This document shows positions 35,695-47,060 of a stretch of DNA of 64,000 nt, piece by piece. The stretch spans positions 81,902 through 145,901 of the forward strand of contig BDDC01000044.1 of assembly GCA_001662425.1 (NCBI GenBank). Direction: 5' to 3'. Position 1 is the first letter of the stretch; the number at the start of each line of letters is the position of its first letter. Under the pieces are notes generated by a model. The model saw only the letters and a list, made by a program, of their open reading frames with translations. It did not search any database and was not told the origin of the DNA. The DNA comes from Chlamydomonas sphaeroides. Taxonomy: Eukaryota; Chlorophyta; Chlorophyceae; Chlamydomonadales; Chlamydomonadaceae. Position numbers and translations under genes: made by a program.

Positions 35695-38600
35695 ATGGCG
35701 CTTGACGCGTTCGGCGCCGGCCGCAGCGCGCTGTGCGCCGCGTGGCTGTCCCCGCCCACCCCTGCCGATGGCCACAGGGAGCTGGTCCTCGCCGCAGCCG
35801 GGCCACACGGCCTAGCGCTCCGGCTGCTTAGCAGCCACCGTCAGTCGCCGGTGCGCATGCATTGCCACCGCAAAACACCACCCGCATCCGCCGCCTTGGC
35901 AGCAGCGCTCCTACACACGCTGCCGCTAAACCTTTCATCCCACACATGCATCCCATACAACATCCCGACTTACAGACCGCTGTGACCTTATGCAGGTCAC
36001 CGGCCCGCTTGACCTGGGCCCCTCGGCGCTCCTACCGGATTCGCCAGGTTCCGCGCCTCAGCTGCTGCACCCCATCCCCCAGCTGCGCACCCTGGCCTGC
36101 TACTGCGGCCCGCCACGCAGCCTCCCAACAGCGGCAGCGCCGCCCAACAGCAGCGCCGCCGCCGGCGGTGCCGGAAGACGGGCGGCAGCCCCCGGCCGCC
36201 TATCGCTGTTCACACGCGACCCGGGGCTGACGGCGAGCAGCGCCGCACCGGTCCCGGCGGCGCCGCCGCCGCCGGCTCGCCAGCAGTGGGCTGTTCAGCG
36301 GCTGCGTCTGGAGGCGCCCATCCCGAACCCTAGCCCACACGCCAGCCCTGAGCAGCAGCTGCAGCGGATGTCCGCAGGCCGAGCGGCGGTGCTGCCAGCT
36401 GCCCTGCGGCTGGTCCCTGCAGGGGAAGGTGGCGGCGCCGCCGCCGCAGCGCCGCCGGAGCCGCAGCCCGCGGCCAAGCGGGCCCGCCTCCGCGGCCCAG
36501 CTGGCGCCGCCGCGGCTGGCGGTGCGGGGCCGGGCTCTGGCGCCGCCGCGACCCCTGTTGCCACCGCCGCCGCGGCGGCGGCGGCGGGGTGGAGCATGTT
36601 CTGCCCGCCTGTGCCGCCAAGCGTACACCAGCTGCGGGCGCTGCTAGCCAGGCCCGGGCATACGGCCGCCGTGACGCCCTCATCTGGAGGACGAGGCTCC
36701 GGCAGCCCCGGCGGCGGCGGTGGCGGCGGAAATGCCACGTGCTGCTTGCTGGCCGAGAGCTGGTCCGGGCCGCTGAGCGCGATCCTGCCGGCGGCGGCGG
36801 AGCAGCGGCAAGCGCCGGCGGCGGACGCGGCCGCCGCCGCCGCCTGGGCGCGGCTGCCGCCGCTGCAGCAGCTGGCACTGATGGCGGGGTGCGAGCACGC
36901 CCAGCTGACGCCTGGGCTCTACACAGCGCTCCTGACGCCCAGTGCGGCCCGGCAACCCACGCTAGCGGCGGCGTCCGCCGCCGCCGGCTGCAGCAAGCGG
37001 CAAACGGCGGCGTCGCCGCCGCGACCTGCTCCGGCAGATCTGCTGCCCTGGGGCTGCTTCCTCGTCGGCACGGCCAGCGGCCAGCTATGGGCCACGCCGA
37101 TGGATGCTCCGCCGCCAGCCGGCGGCGCCGCCGATGGCCCAGATGCCGATGGTGGCGGCGCGGCGGCGCCGGCGGCGCCGCCGCCAGCCGCTGCCGGCGG
37201 CGCCGTCTTGCTGCTCGACCTCCAGGAGCCCGTCCTCGCGCTGCTGCCGGTGCGGCTGCCGCCGCCGCCGGGGCCCCGCGGCACCGATGCCAGCGCCGGC
37301 GGCGGCGGCGGCGGCGAGGGGCCTGGCGGCGCCGCCGCGGAGGCTCTGCTGGTCGTGGGCGCCAACGGCCGGGTGGTTGCACTCAGCCCGGCCCCCGCGG
37401 CCGCGGCGGCGGCGGCGCTGGCGGACGGCGGCGGCGGCGGCGGCGGCGGCGACAGCCCGGCGGCGACCATGGCGGTGCTCCGCAGCTACAGTGAGTCGCC
37501 CCTGTTTGTGTTGGGCCTCCCTGTTCTGCAGCCGCTATTCCGATACCCTCCTCGCAACCCCGCACCCGCCCAAACACCATTCCACGCCCATGTCCGACTA
37601 CCCCGGCCCCCAGGCCTTCTCACGCGCCGCCCGCTGCGGCTGCTGGAGACCCGCGAGTGGCGCCTTGGCGCACCCCTGGCCGCCGCCGCCATGACGCCCG
37701 GCGGCGCCCTGGTCTGGGCCGCCGGCCGCCGCCGGGCCGGCGGCACCGTGCAGCTCTATGCCGCGCAGCTGGCGGCGGCGGCGGCGGAGCCGCCGCCGGG
37801 CCGCCGGTCCCTGCGGCTGCTGCCGCAGCTGCTGCCGCTGCCGCTGCCGGCGCCGCGGCGATTGCAACGGCTGTGCTCCGTGCCCGGCGCGCCGGACCAC
37901 GTCTTGGGTTTGTGTCGTGACGGCGCCGCCATGCTGATCCACGCCGCCATGCCGCCGCCGACGACGGAGGCCCTGGCGGCGGCGGCCGCCGCCGCGCTGG
38001 CGGCGGCGCCGCCGGCGCCCGCCGCGCCTAGCAGCTGCGCCGCGGGGCTGCTGGCGGCGCTGGCGGCGGCGGCGGGCGGCGGCGGGGCGGGGCGGCGGGA
38101 TGCGGTGGCGGCGCAGCTGCGGCTGCTGCTGCGGGCGCTGCTGCGGCTGGGGCGGCACGAGGAGGCGGTCGGCGCGGCGCTGGCGGGGCAGTGGGCGGCC
38201 TTCACACGCGCCTCGCAGGCGGGTCGCGCAGCCGCTCATGCCCGTGGCCGCAAGCATTGCTGCATCACTATGAATGCCATGAATGCCACGAATGCCATGG
38301 TTGCCATGAATGCCATGTCCCAGCAGCATGCGGCCCCTGTGTGCTGCAGCGCCCGCGGCCCGTCTGGCGCTGCACGGCATCCTCCTGCCGCGAGCGATGA
38401 TTGGCCCTGCACACTCGCCGCACCCATGAGCGGCCCTGATGCCCGCCTGACGCTGCACACCAGCCAGCCTCCCTGCCCCGGCCCTCGCCCCGACGGCATG
38501 CCGCAGGACCTGCCCCTCGCGCGCAGCCTCGCCGGCGTCACGCCCGCCGCCACCCCCTCAGCTTTGCCGCCAACGATTCCCCTCCTGGCATGCAAAGTGG

Positions 38601-40072
38601 CGCCTCAGCTGCTGCTGCCGGGCCCTCCAGGCGGCACCTGCAGCGGCGGCGGAGGCTGGGACGCCCCCGGGCTGCAGCTGCTGCTGGAGCTGACGCTATG
38701 CCGGGGCGAAGGCCCGGCGGCGGCGGCGCGTGTCCGCAGCAACGCAGCCGCCCTGCCGGCCGGCGGTGGCTGGCAGCTGCTGCTGCGCTTCCTGCCGTAC
38801 AGCTCGCGGCTGCCGTCCACCTGCGCCGCGCTGCCGCTACCGGCGACGGCGCCGCTGCCGCACACGCTGCGTGCGCTGCTGCCGCTGCCTATGCGGCCCG
38901 ACGGCGGCGGCGGCGGCTACGGGCCGGCTGCCTTACGCCCCGTGTCGGGGACCCTGCAGGTGCTGCTGCTGCGGCAGCCGTCGGCTGGCCGGGCCAGCGG
39001 CGGCGGCACCGCCGCCGCCACCTCCGTCCTGCTGCTCCGCCAGCAGCTGCTGCCGGCGGCGCTGCTGCTCGGGCTGCAGGCCACCGCAGGCCTGCCGCTG
39101 GCGCTGCCGGCGGCGCCGCCGCCTGCCGGCGGCAGCGGAGGCGGCGGAGGCGACGCCGCCCTGGCGCACCGCCGGCGGCTCAGCGTGCTGCTCCGGCTGC
39201 CACCTGCCGTGCCGGCGGCACAGCCGCTGCCCGAAGGCCGGGACCCGCTGGCGGAGGCGGATGAGGGCCGGCGGCTGTGGCAGGTGCAGCAGCGGCTCTC
39301 GTGGCTGCTGGCAGCCGGGCTGGGCCCTCACGCCGCTGCCGCGCGTGGCCACGACCGCCCCCTGCCGCCGCAGCCGCAGCCCTCGGCCGCTGCGGCGCGG
39401 GGCAGCCTTCGGCTCTGCGGTGGCCGGGCAGAGGCCTCCTGGCACCTCCAGGTCCACGCGCCTGTTGCAGCAGCAGCAGCCCCAGGCGGGCGCGATCGCT
39501 GCGCAGCGCCAGCGGAGGGGCCCGCAGCGCCTGCTCCTGCCCAAGGGCCAGGGAGCCCGCCGGGCGGCGTGGTGGCGGCGCTGGAGCTGCGGGCCGACTG
39601 CCCTGCGCTGCTGTCGTCGCTGCACGGTGCACTGCAAGCGGCGGTCATGGACGGCGCCGGCTGGGGACCGGACGAGCCAGCCTCTGAGCCGGGCGCAGGG
39701 ATGTCAGGCGGCGCTGGTGCGGGGCCCAGCCCAGGCAGGGGAGGGCCGGGAGCTGGATGCGGCGGCGCGGCGGGTGGCGTGACGGCGGCGCTGGCGTCGG
39801 GGGACCGGCTGGTGGATGCGATCCGGCGGCTGCGAGAGCTGGCGGAGGGGGTGGCGGAGGTGCGGGCGTGGCAGGCGGAGCTGCAGCGCGGGGCGGCGGC
39901 GGCGACGGCGGCGGCGGGCGGGGAAGGAGTTGTGGGTGCCGAGCAGGAGCGAGAGGGTCAGAGCGAGGGCGGCGACCGGGCGAGGCTGGCGCTGCGGCTG
40001 CGGGCCCGGCTGGGCGAGCTGTGTGAGCGGTACTGTGAGGTGGCGGGCGACAGCGTGCTGTTGGTGGCGTGA
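35695..40072 (+). CDS. FAAP100: Probable Fanconi anaemia core-complex protein FAAP100 homologue
   Basis: FAAP100 joins FANCB and FANCL in the core complex that ubiquitinates FANCD2/FANCI during DNA interstrand-crosslink repair. Exons: 35695-35850, 35996-37490 and 37614-40072, up to 1369 residues. Similarity to vertebrate FAAP100 follows the right order. First comes a propeller-like half with GCFLVGTASGQLWATPMD, LLLDLQEPVLALLPVRL and ALLVVGANGRVVALSP. A middle domain follows (QLLLELTLCRGEG, GWQLLLRFLPYSSRLPS, LPHTLRALLPLP, GTLQVLLLRQ). The end has ALELRADCPALLSSLHGALQ, a helical segment DAIRRLRELAEGVAEV and the terminus ELCERYCEVAGDSVLLVA. Very rich in Ala/Gly/Pro. The stretch 38225-38605, with nonapeptide-like DNA repeats, may be an unrecognised intron or a spacer. 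The identification is by remembered motif order, not a search. A generic WD-type protein is the main alternative. Confidence 0.6.
38270..38318 (+). repeat. Short tandem repeat (atgaatgcc)n inside the FAAP100-like open frame
   Basis: About five imperfect 9-base units (atgaatgcc / acgaatgcc / atggttgcc) encode Met-Asn-Ala/Thr triplets unlike the surrounding protein. It suggests intronic DNA or a recent repeat expansion. No canonical GT donor is obvious beside it. Confidence 0.7.
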
Positions 40073-40708
40073 GAGGGGAGCTGGGGGACGGAAGGCGTCT
40101 GTCGGTGTCGCGAATCGGTCTGCCCAGCGCCGCTGGTTGAACGTGAAAGCAGCCTGGCTCGCCAGGGGTCCTGCAACATCCCCGCCCAGCTGCTCTTTCT
40201 ATCGCGCTCGTTTTCAAAGCAACATGCTTCAAGGTGTAGCGGGAGCGGTGTGCTCGCGCTGTACGGCAATCAGGCTGGCAGATGCTTAGAGAGAGGGCAT
40301 TGAACAAGACATAGTTCTGCAATTCCGGCCATAGCTAGCAGCCTGATCCACACTCCGTGGGTCACTGACCGACTGCCGCGACCAAGGCTAACCGACCGAA
40401 CGCGATGGCGCCAACGGCAGCGCTGGTAAGCAAGCCAGGGCCCTTGCAACCTAGACAGAGTCTTAGTTGTGGACAGCAGTAAATGGCACTTCCTTGCCTC
40501 AGGCTCGTAGTGTGAACGCGGCATGAGCGAACCCTGCAAAGCGGTCAAACAACGGCGTGCGTTTTGCTGTTAGGCTCAAACGTTCCCGAGCTTTGCAAGC
40601 TTGCCAGCGCTTTACTCGGTGCCCCGTTCCGGTTACGCTTGTCCTCACTGCTTTCCCCACACGCGCTTTCCCCCTCGTTCTTCCCCACGCTCCCCCCTCG
40701 CGCAGGTC
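40073..40708. other. Intergenic: FAAP100-like 3' flank and alpha/beta-hydrolase 5' flank
   Basis: No supported gene. The last bases before the hydrolase ATG read as a good 3' splice site (cgcag at 40701-40705), so a 5'-untranslated intron or an upstream coding exon may exist here. I could not identify that exon. Confidence 0.5.
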
Positions 40709-41484
40709 ATGCCCAAGGCGGACGCCTCCGGGCACGTGCAGGTCGACAGCGACACCCGCATCCACTACCAGGTGGGGCGCACGTGGGGGGTGGAGCAGGA
40801 GGGAGCAGGAGGGTTGCACCGCCCGCCTGTGGGCCTGGGGGGGGGGGTCGGGAACATCTTGGAGGAGCAGCGGGCTATGACATGCCGGATGGCTCTACAG
40901 CTGTTCTCGCGGCAGGTTGTGCCGAGACCGTTGCGCGATGAACGAGATGGATTGGAGCGCGGGCAAGCCGCTGGCCTGACCTCCGGGGATCGAGCCACCT
41001 GTGGGCTCACGGGGAGGCCCCATGGTGGGCCATTGGCAGCTCGGGTCCGCTACCAAGTCGCCGCACATGGGTGGCTCGCCTCCACGCTCCCGCTCCCGCT
41101 GCCCCGCCTCCCCCTCTCCCTCCCTAAGGTGTTCAACGCCTCTGGCGCGCGCGGCCCACTGGTCTGGGTGCACGGCACCGCCTGCTGCATCCCCTTTTGC
41201 GCCGACCTGTACGCTCCCCTGGCGGCGGCGGGGTTCAAGGTTCGGGCCGCGGAGCGCATGCAGCTGCGGGGCCGTGGGTCTGGCGCCCAGGGGGCCGCGG
41301 CGTGCGTCCTTTCAGTGCATGCCTGCCCGTAGGCAGCTGGGCCTCGGCACGCGGGCAGGGAGCGGACGCCTCGTGCTGCCATGGCGCATGCTGAGCTGGC
41401 GGGGGACACAGCCATGCGCTGTCAAGTGGCCCGAACCCGGTCTCCCATCGCCTGGCCTGGCTGCACGCTGCCTGCCCTTGCCCC

Positions 41485-41518
<34 letters not shown>

Positions 41519-44500
41519 GCGGCCCCCCACCGCCACCCATCCAGATCCTGACCTACGACTCGCGCGGCCTGGGCGACAGCACCTGCCGCAAGCGCCTGGC
41601 CACCACCAAGGCCCTGGCCCGGGACATGCTGGCGGTGGTGAGATTGTGGGGACGGGTGGGGGAGAGGGTGCAGAGCGTGGCGACAGGACGAGGTATTGTG
41701 GGAAGGGCAGACGACACGTTCACCCCACTCCCCCTGACTCCCTTGCTCCTGTCCTTGAAACAAGCCCGTCACAAGCCCTCTCCCCCCCGGCCTCCCTCTC
41801 CCTCCCCCTCTCCCCTCACCAGGTGGACTCGGTGCTGGGCCCCGAGTCGCGCTTCATCGCTGCGGGCTACTCCCTGGGGGGCATGATCGTGCAGGTGGGT
41901 CGGGCTGGGACTGCAGCTGGCGCGCTCCAGGTGGGGCCGCGGGCTCGCATGCGGTGGGCTGGGTCAGTCCGGGGGAGGGGTGGCGGGTGGCGGGTGGAGG
42001 TTGGGGGTTGGGGGGCGTGGCTCATGTGGGTCAGGCTGAGGGGTGAGGTGAGGGAGGCGTGGCGGGCGAGGTTGGCGGTGCGACCTGCCGCGGTGCGCAC
42101 CCCTGCACGGCAGGCAGGGCGGTCCCTTGTGGGCACCTGTACGGCAAAAAGCAGGAGGGCGAGGGCGCGTGAGGCCCTCGCGCGGTCGCTGCCGACCCCA
42201 TCTCCCCGAGCCTCTGGTCTCACGCATCCTCCTCTTGTCCCCCGCACAAGCCAGGCCGTGCGCTGGCGCGCCGATCGAAGAGGGCGCGTGAATTGCATGC
42301 CAGCTGCCCTCTGCCTGTTCTCCCCCACCTGCCCCTGCACGTGCACACACGGGAGGCCGCCTGGCCGACCAGCCAGCAAGCGGCATGGAGCCCTCACGCC
42401 GGCAATGACACATGGCTGCGCCCCTCACCGCCATTCCCTCGCCCCGCATTTCTGTCCCATGCCCTCCCCTCCCCTCCCTCCCCTCCTCGCCACACGCAGG
42501 AGGCCATGCACCGCCTGGCCAAGGAGGGGCGCGCGTGAGCACGCAGGGCCTGGCTTGGGGGCGGCAGCGCGGGATGCTGGCTGTCTTTCGCTGCGTACAA
42601 GGCCCACGAAGCTGCCGGCCGAGCGACAACTGCTGCCATATGGCCTACCGCATGCGTAGCACCCTCGCTCCCGCCTGCCCAGCTCCCGCCGGCCCTCTTG
42701 CCGCCTCCCCAGCTCCCGGCTGCTGGGGGCCTACCTGATGGCCACCTCGGGCGGCCCCCGCTTCCGGCCGCTGCCGTGGCGGCGCGAGGCGCTGGCTCGG
42801 CGCCAGATGCTGCCAATGCTGTCGTGCAAGGACGACGCGGCCATGGAGGCGAGCGAGCGAGCGAGCGAACGTGTTGGTGTCCGTGCGGTCTGCTCCTCGC
42901 ACCAAGCGTGTCACGAACCGAAGTGTGATGGATTCCATAGTTGCATGATGTAGAACTGCTTGCGATACACGCCTCTCCGTACCCCACACATACGGTACAC
43001 ACCGTCTCCCCAACCCCCGCAGGATCTGCTCATCAAAGGCCCCGTCGCCGACGTCCTCTTCTCCCCCTTCTGGCTGGACGGCGCCCCCGGCTCGGCGCTG
43101 CTGGCCCCGCCGCCGCCGCCCACCGCCTCGCCCACCTCGGCCGAGGCCGGCCCTGCTGCCGCCGCCCCCACGCCCGCGCCCACCGGCCCCGCCGCCCCAG
43201 CCACCAAGGGCACGCGGCGGGCGCTGCTCAGCGACCGGCTGCGGGCCCACTGGCGCCAGGTGCGTGAGGTCGCATGCTTCTGCGCAGGGACGGCTTTCTG
43301 ACCAAACCATATGCCTCAAGCTTCCGGGCAGGGGTGGGTTGTGGCCGCTGGTGGGGGGCACCCTGTGGCGGGGGAGGTGGTGTCGTAGGTGGCGCTAGCA
43401 GACGTGAGGCACGACATCGGCGCGGCCCGCGCTGCAGTGCTCATGCGCACGGCCGGATCGTGTGACCTTGGAGGTATGCATCCGTAGCGACCATGTGCAT
43501 GGTAGCGAGTTGTCAGCAACAGTGCGGTGTCAGCAGTGCGGTGCACGTCCATACCTGCCCGCCTGCAGATGTGCGCTTACGAGGCCAAGTACGGGGACGC
43601 CGTTGTGGCTCAGGTGGGGCGTGGCGGGAGTGAGTGGTGGGAGGGCAGGAGTGCGGCGGGAGGGGGCAGCGGGGCGAGAGGGGAGGAGTCCCACTCTGGC
43701 CTCGCCCTCCCTCTGCCCCGCACTCCCGACCCGTCTGTTGTTGTGCTGCCCTGCTCCTCCGACACTCCTCCCCCTCACCGCAGCTGGCGGCCTACAAGGG
43801 GCACTTTCTGGGGCCGCGAAGGTGGGACAGGGGAGGGATGTGCGGTGTAGGGATTGTGAGCGCGCTAGGCTAAGGCTAAGGGGACAAAAGCTGGCGCCAT
43901 CTGGTTTCCCTGGAGACGGGGCAGGAAAAGGCGAGGGCAGGGCAGGGCGGGGTGGCGGGCACAAAGCAGCTGGGAGTCACGTGTGCAAGCACCAGCACCG
44001 AGCAGCAGCAACCTTCCCCGGGGAAGGCCGGACGGAGGGGGCAGGCCTTGGGGCGAGGCGCTGCCTCGCGACATTCCGTCGGCGGCTGGCGGGGCACGCC
44101 ATCCTGATGGGCAGGGGAGGGGCCAGCACCAAGCGCTCACGGCTGGCGGCTGACTGACTGGCTGGCTACTCGGGTGCTCCCTTGCCTCGGGTACGCCCCC
44201 CGCGGTGGAGCTGGTGGCGATGGTGGCCGTGGTTGTGGCGTGGTGGCGAGGCCTTGTGTGTGGGCACCCAGGGATGGGGTGGGGCGGGCAGCGGCGCGCT
44301 GGCTGCGGCCGGGCTCACGGCGCCTCACAGCCTGGGTGCGGCCGCTCGGCCTCGCGCCCCCTGCGTCCCTTCCACCACACTCCTCCTCTGGGCCAGGCGC
44401 GGGTGTGGTGCCGCGCTCGCACTGCCGCACCCTGGATCCATGACGTACGAGGCATGCAGGGGCCATACCCACATGGCGCTCACCCAGCACCCACCCACAG

Positions 44501-45112
44501 GCCCCCACCCTCTCCAACCTTCCCCTGCCCTTCCCCTGCCCCCTCCGCCCCTGCTGTTCCCTCGCCGCAGGGCGGCCTTGATCCGCAAGGCGGGTGTGGT
44601 GGTGCGGGTGTGCGTGACGCCCGCAGACTCCATCTTCACGGCCAAGGAGCAGCACGACCTCGCGGGTGGGGCGGCGGGCAGCGGCAGGAGGGGGCGGGGG
44701 GCGGGGCGCGGGGCGCTACCGCGGGGCGCAGGCTGCTGGGAGGGCGCCGCGAGGAGCGTAGGACCATGCCTGCCTTGCGTGAACATGCCCCCGTGCGTGA
44801 ACATGCCCCCGCCCCTCTGCCCGACTGGCCCTCCGCCCTTCTGCCCGACTGGCCCTCCGCCGCCCTGCCCGACTGGCCCTCCGCCCCTCTGCCCGACTGG
44901 CCCTCCGCCCCTCTGCCCGACTGGCTCTCCGCCACCCTGCCCCTCCGCTGCCTCACCTTTTTGTCCCCTCCGCTCACCCCTCTCCCCCGCCAGCCACCCT
45001 GGGCGGCAGCGCTGCGGTGGTGGCGGGCGGCCACTGCGACGGCACCCAGTGGGACGGCGCGGCGGCGGTGGCGGCGGACATTGCGGCGGCGTTCGTCGAC
45101 GTGAAGGCGTGA
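40709..45112 (+). CDS. Alpha/beta-fold hydrolase, substrate unknown
   Basis: Exons: 40709-40771, 41129-41239, 41545-41637, 41823-41894, 42500-42534, 42713-42848, 43023-43259, 43569-43613, 43784-43821, 44571-44665 and 44994-45112, in frame, 347 residues. The fold is seen from an oxyanion-loop HG (VWVHG, 36-37), YDSRGLGDS after strand 4, and the nucleophile elbow GYSLGG (Ser106). An Asp in VTPADSIF (296) and a His in GGHCDG (322) complete a plausible Ser-Asp-His triad. An Ala/Pro-rich insertion of about 45 residues sits in the cap region. The intron 42849-43022 must start with GC rather than GT to keep the frame. No signal peptide is visible if ATG 40709 is the start, but an acceptor just upstream leaves room for a 5' exon. 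The family is too broad to assign a substrate. Confidence 0.75.
41488..41516 (+). repeat. (CTG)n microsatellite in hydrolase intron 2
   Basis: About nine CTG units close to the acceptor at 41544. Likely length-polymorphic. Confidence 0.9.
44775..44942 (+). repeat. Two intronic minisatellites in the hydrolase gene
   Basis: Two 18-base copies of (t/g)tgcgtgaacatgccccc at 44775-44810 are followed by five 24-base units beginning ctgcccgactggccctccgcc at 44817-44936. Both lie in the last intron (44666-44993). The units differ at one to three positions. Confidence 0.9.
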
Positions 45113-45860
45113 AGGAAGCGGCTGAGGGGGCCCGTAGGGGCCTGAGCGAGCGGCAGGGGCTGGCGGAGCTTGACACGAGGGGTGGCTGGGCGCCGGCTGC
45201 TGCGAGCGGGGGCTGTGGGTGATGGACGGCAGCGCCCTACCCCCAGCCTGGCATAGCGTCGGGCAGCCGGGCACCGCATGGCGAGGAGAGGGCCGGACAG
45301 GGGAGGTGGCCCGAGCGCCCAGGTGCCGCCAGAGCGAGCCTTCACGGCAGCTGTTGTGCGGGGCCAAGGCGGCGGGTGCCAGGAGGTAGGGGTGAGGTGG
45401 GCGCCCCAACGCTGTGCGCTTGAGGTTGGGCCTGGGCGTGGTGCTGGCTATTCGGTCGCGGCCCCGGCTGCGTGAGGTGTGTGTGGGTTGCAGGAGAAGA
45501 AGAAGAAGAGACCATCATGGGCCGATGCTGCCTAGGGCGGGCCAAAGGAACGCGGCATCGGCGGCCAGGGAAAGCGAAGGGCATGTGCAGGGCAGAGGGG
45601 AGGCGGGGCTCCTCGCACCCTGCCCCGCTGGTGTGGCGCGCGCGGTGAGCAAGCTTGCCGCACATTGCCGCCATGGCAAGTGATGAAGGGTGCGTTTGCC
45701 GCTAGAGGTGTGCTGATAGGTTTGCTGTAAGCCGAGCGCGCGTGTGTCCCATACCGGGGCAGCAAAGCATGGCTAGCCTGAGTCGGTATCCTGCCAGTCC
45801 AGCGGGGCACGCCTGGGCGTTCAAGTACGGGGTAAGACTCTGGGGACAGACGAGGCAAAA
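45113..45860 (+). other. 3' flank of the alpha/beta-hydrolase gene with TGTAA signal
   Basis: No gene seen. TGTAA at 45726-45730, about 615 bases past the stop, is the best candidate poly(A) signal for the hydrolase transcript. The LINE remnant starts shortly after, so the element may have inserted at or near the end of the transcribed region. Confidence 0.45.
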
Positions 45861-46187
45861 ATGGGGTTTCGTGTGGGGTACGTCACTCGTCGGTTGGGGT
45901 GCTGGGACCTGGAGGCCAACCACCCGCGTGGAAGGATGCGGGAGGCACGCTTGTGCCCGCTGTGTCGTAACGGTGTTGAAGACGAACTTCATGTTTTGGG
46001 TGAATGCCCCGCATATAGCCAGCTGCGGGCTAAGTACGAGCACGATCTACTGCTATCAAGCCGCGGCATGCGCCGCATGATGCTAGAAGCCGACCCGAGC
46101 CAGTTGGGCCGGTATCGTAGGGGTGTGTGGGACAGGCGGATAGAAGCGCTGAGGAGCCTCAGGCCCCAGCGCACCAATACGCCCTGA
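45861..46187 (+). mobile_element. 5'-truncated LINE (non-LTR retrotransposon) ORF2 C-terminus
   Basis: A 108-codon frame matches the extreme C-terminus of LINE polyproteins. FRVGYVTRRLGCWDLE is followed by a CCHC zinc knuckle (CPLC, then HVLGEC: C-x2-C-x8-H-x4-C), then a helical, Arg-rich end and stop TGA at 46185-46187. No reverse-transcriptase or endonuclease motifs lie upstream, and an in-frame TAA occurs about 30 bases before the ATG. This is a dead fragment, as expected from incomplete reverse transcription. The subfamily is not determined. Confidence 0.75.
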
Positions 46188-46478
46188 TATGCCGATGGCC
46201 CCCCTGGCTGTGAAACGGCGACGTCCGCTTTGCGGTGTAACAGTAACAGTGACAGCTCTTGCAGCTTTCGGCAGCGAGCTCGCCGGCGGCAGCCCGCGGC
46301 ACCGGGACAGGCGGATAGAAGCGCTGAGGAGCCTCAGGCCCCAGCGCACCAATACGCCCTGATATGCCGATGGCCCCCCTGGCTGTGAAACGGCGACGTC
46401 CGCTTTGCGGTGTAACAGTAACAGTGACAGCTCTTGCAGCTTTCGGCAGCGAGCTCGCCGGCGGCAGCCCGCGGCACC
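46129..46478 (+). repeat. Exact 175-bp tandem duplication of the LINE 3' end
   Basis: Positions 46129-46303 and 46304-46478 appear identical by eye. Each begins gggacaggcggatagaagcg-like (last 18 codons of the LINE frame and its stop) and runs through the likely 3' untranslated tail to the accgg motif. The second unit repeats the coding end outside any frame. Confidence 0.9.
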
Positions 46479-47060
46479 GGGGGCCGCTGCCGCTGCCGCT
46501 CACCGGCGACGACGCACAGCACGCCGAGGGTGTGCAAATCTGCTGCTTACGGCCCCGCCAGGCGACGCCTCGCCCTAGCCACTGGCAGGGTGCAGATGTC
46601 GACAATGGCGCTGGCTCGGCCATGCGCCGGTCCGACGACGACGTCTTCCTGGTGGCCATCCGGGTGGACTGGCCTCCGCCCAAGCGCTACCTGCGCTGCG
46701 TGCACCGTGCAGCAGCTGGCCGGCGGCGACGTTGCCGTGTGCTATACCCTCATCGAGGGCGTCGACAGGGCCCTGTCGTCCTCCACCGACCCGACGTGCG
46801 ACCCGGTCGTCCGCCGGGTCCTGTTCGCGCAGGGCCGACAGCTGCTCCGACAGCGCGGGCGGTGCCGGCACGGGCCTCGCTGCCGGTCACGGCTGGAGGA
46901 GGGGCGGGACGGTGCTGCCTTCGCGTACGCTCGCTTTCTTTGGCGGGACACGGTGCCGCTGCGCGCCGGTTGCTCGCACCCGCAACGCACAGCGGCTCAC
47001 AGCGGCGCGCACCGGCCATGCGGCACACGCAGCACGTTGCTTGCTTGCGACTTGTGACTT
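46479..47060 (+). pseudogene. Uncharacterised broken open frame downstream of the LINE tail
   Basis: Two adjacent frames each look coding over part of their length. About 46620-46700 reads SDDDVFLVAIRVDWPPPKRY. From about 46705, in the +1-shifted frame, it reads TVQQLAGGDVAVCYTLIEGV and VVRRVLFAQGRQLLRQ. One extra base near 46704 would explain the switch. There is no recognised family and no splice signals that would join the frames cleanly. It may be part of the same mobile element, a host gene relic, or chance. Confidence 0.3.

Noticed and set aside
36330..37382. 350-codon minus-strand frame opposite the FAAP100-like gene
   Set aside because: Arg/Pro-rich antisense shadow of Ala/Gly coding DNA; no start context or motif.
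41001..42659. 552-codon + strand frame across the hydrolase introns
   Set aside because: It crosses several good splice sites, and the conserved hydrolase residues occur only in the spliced frames.
44817..44936. Regularly spaced repeats resembling a CRISPR array
   Set aside because: The 24-base units are directly contiguous without unique spacers, inside an intron of a eukaryotic gene; an ordinary minisatellite.
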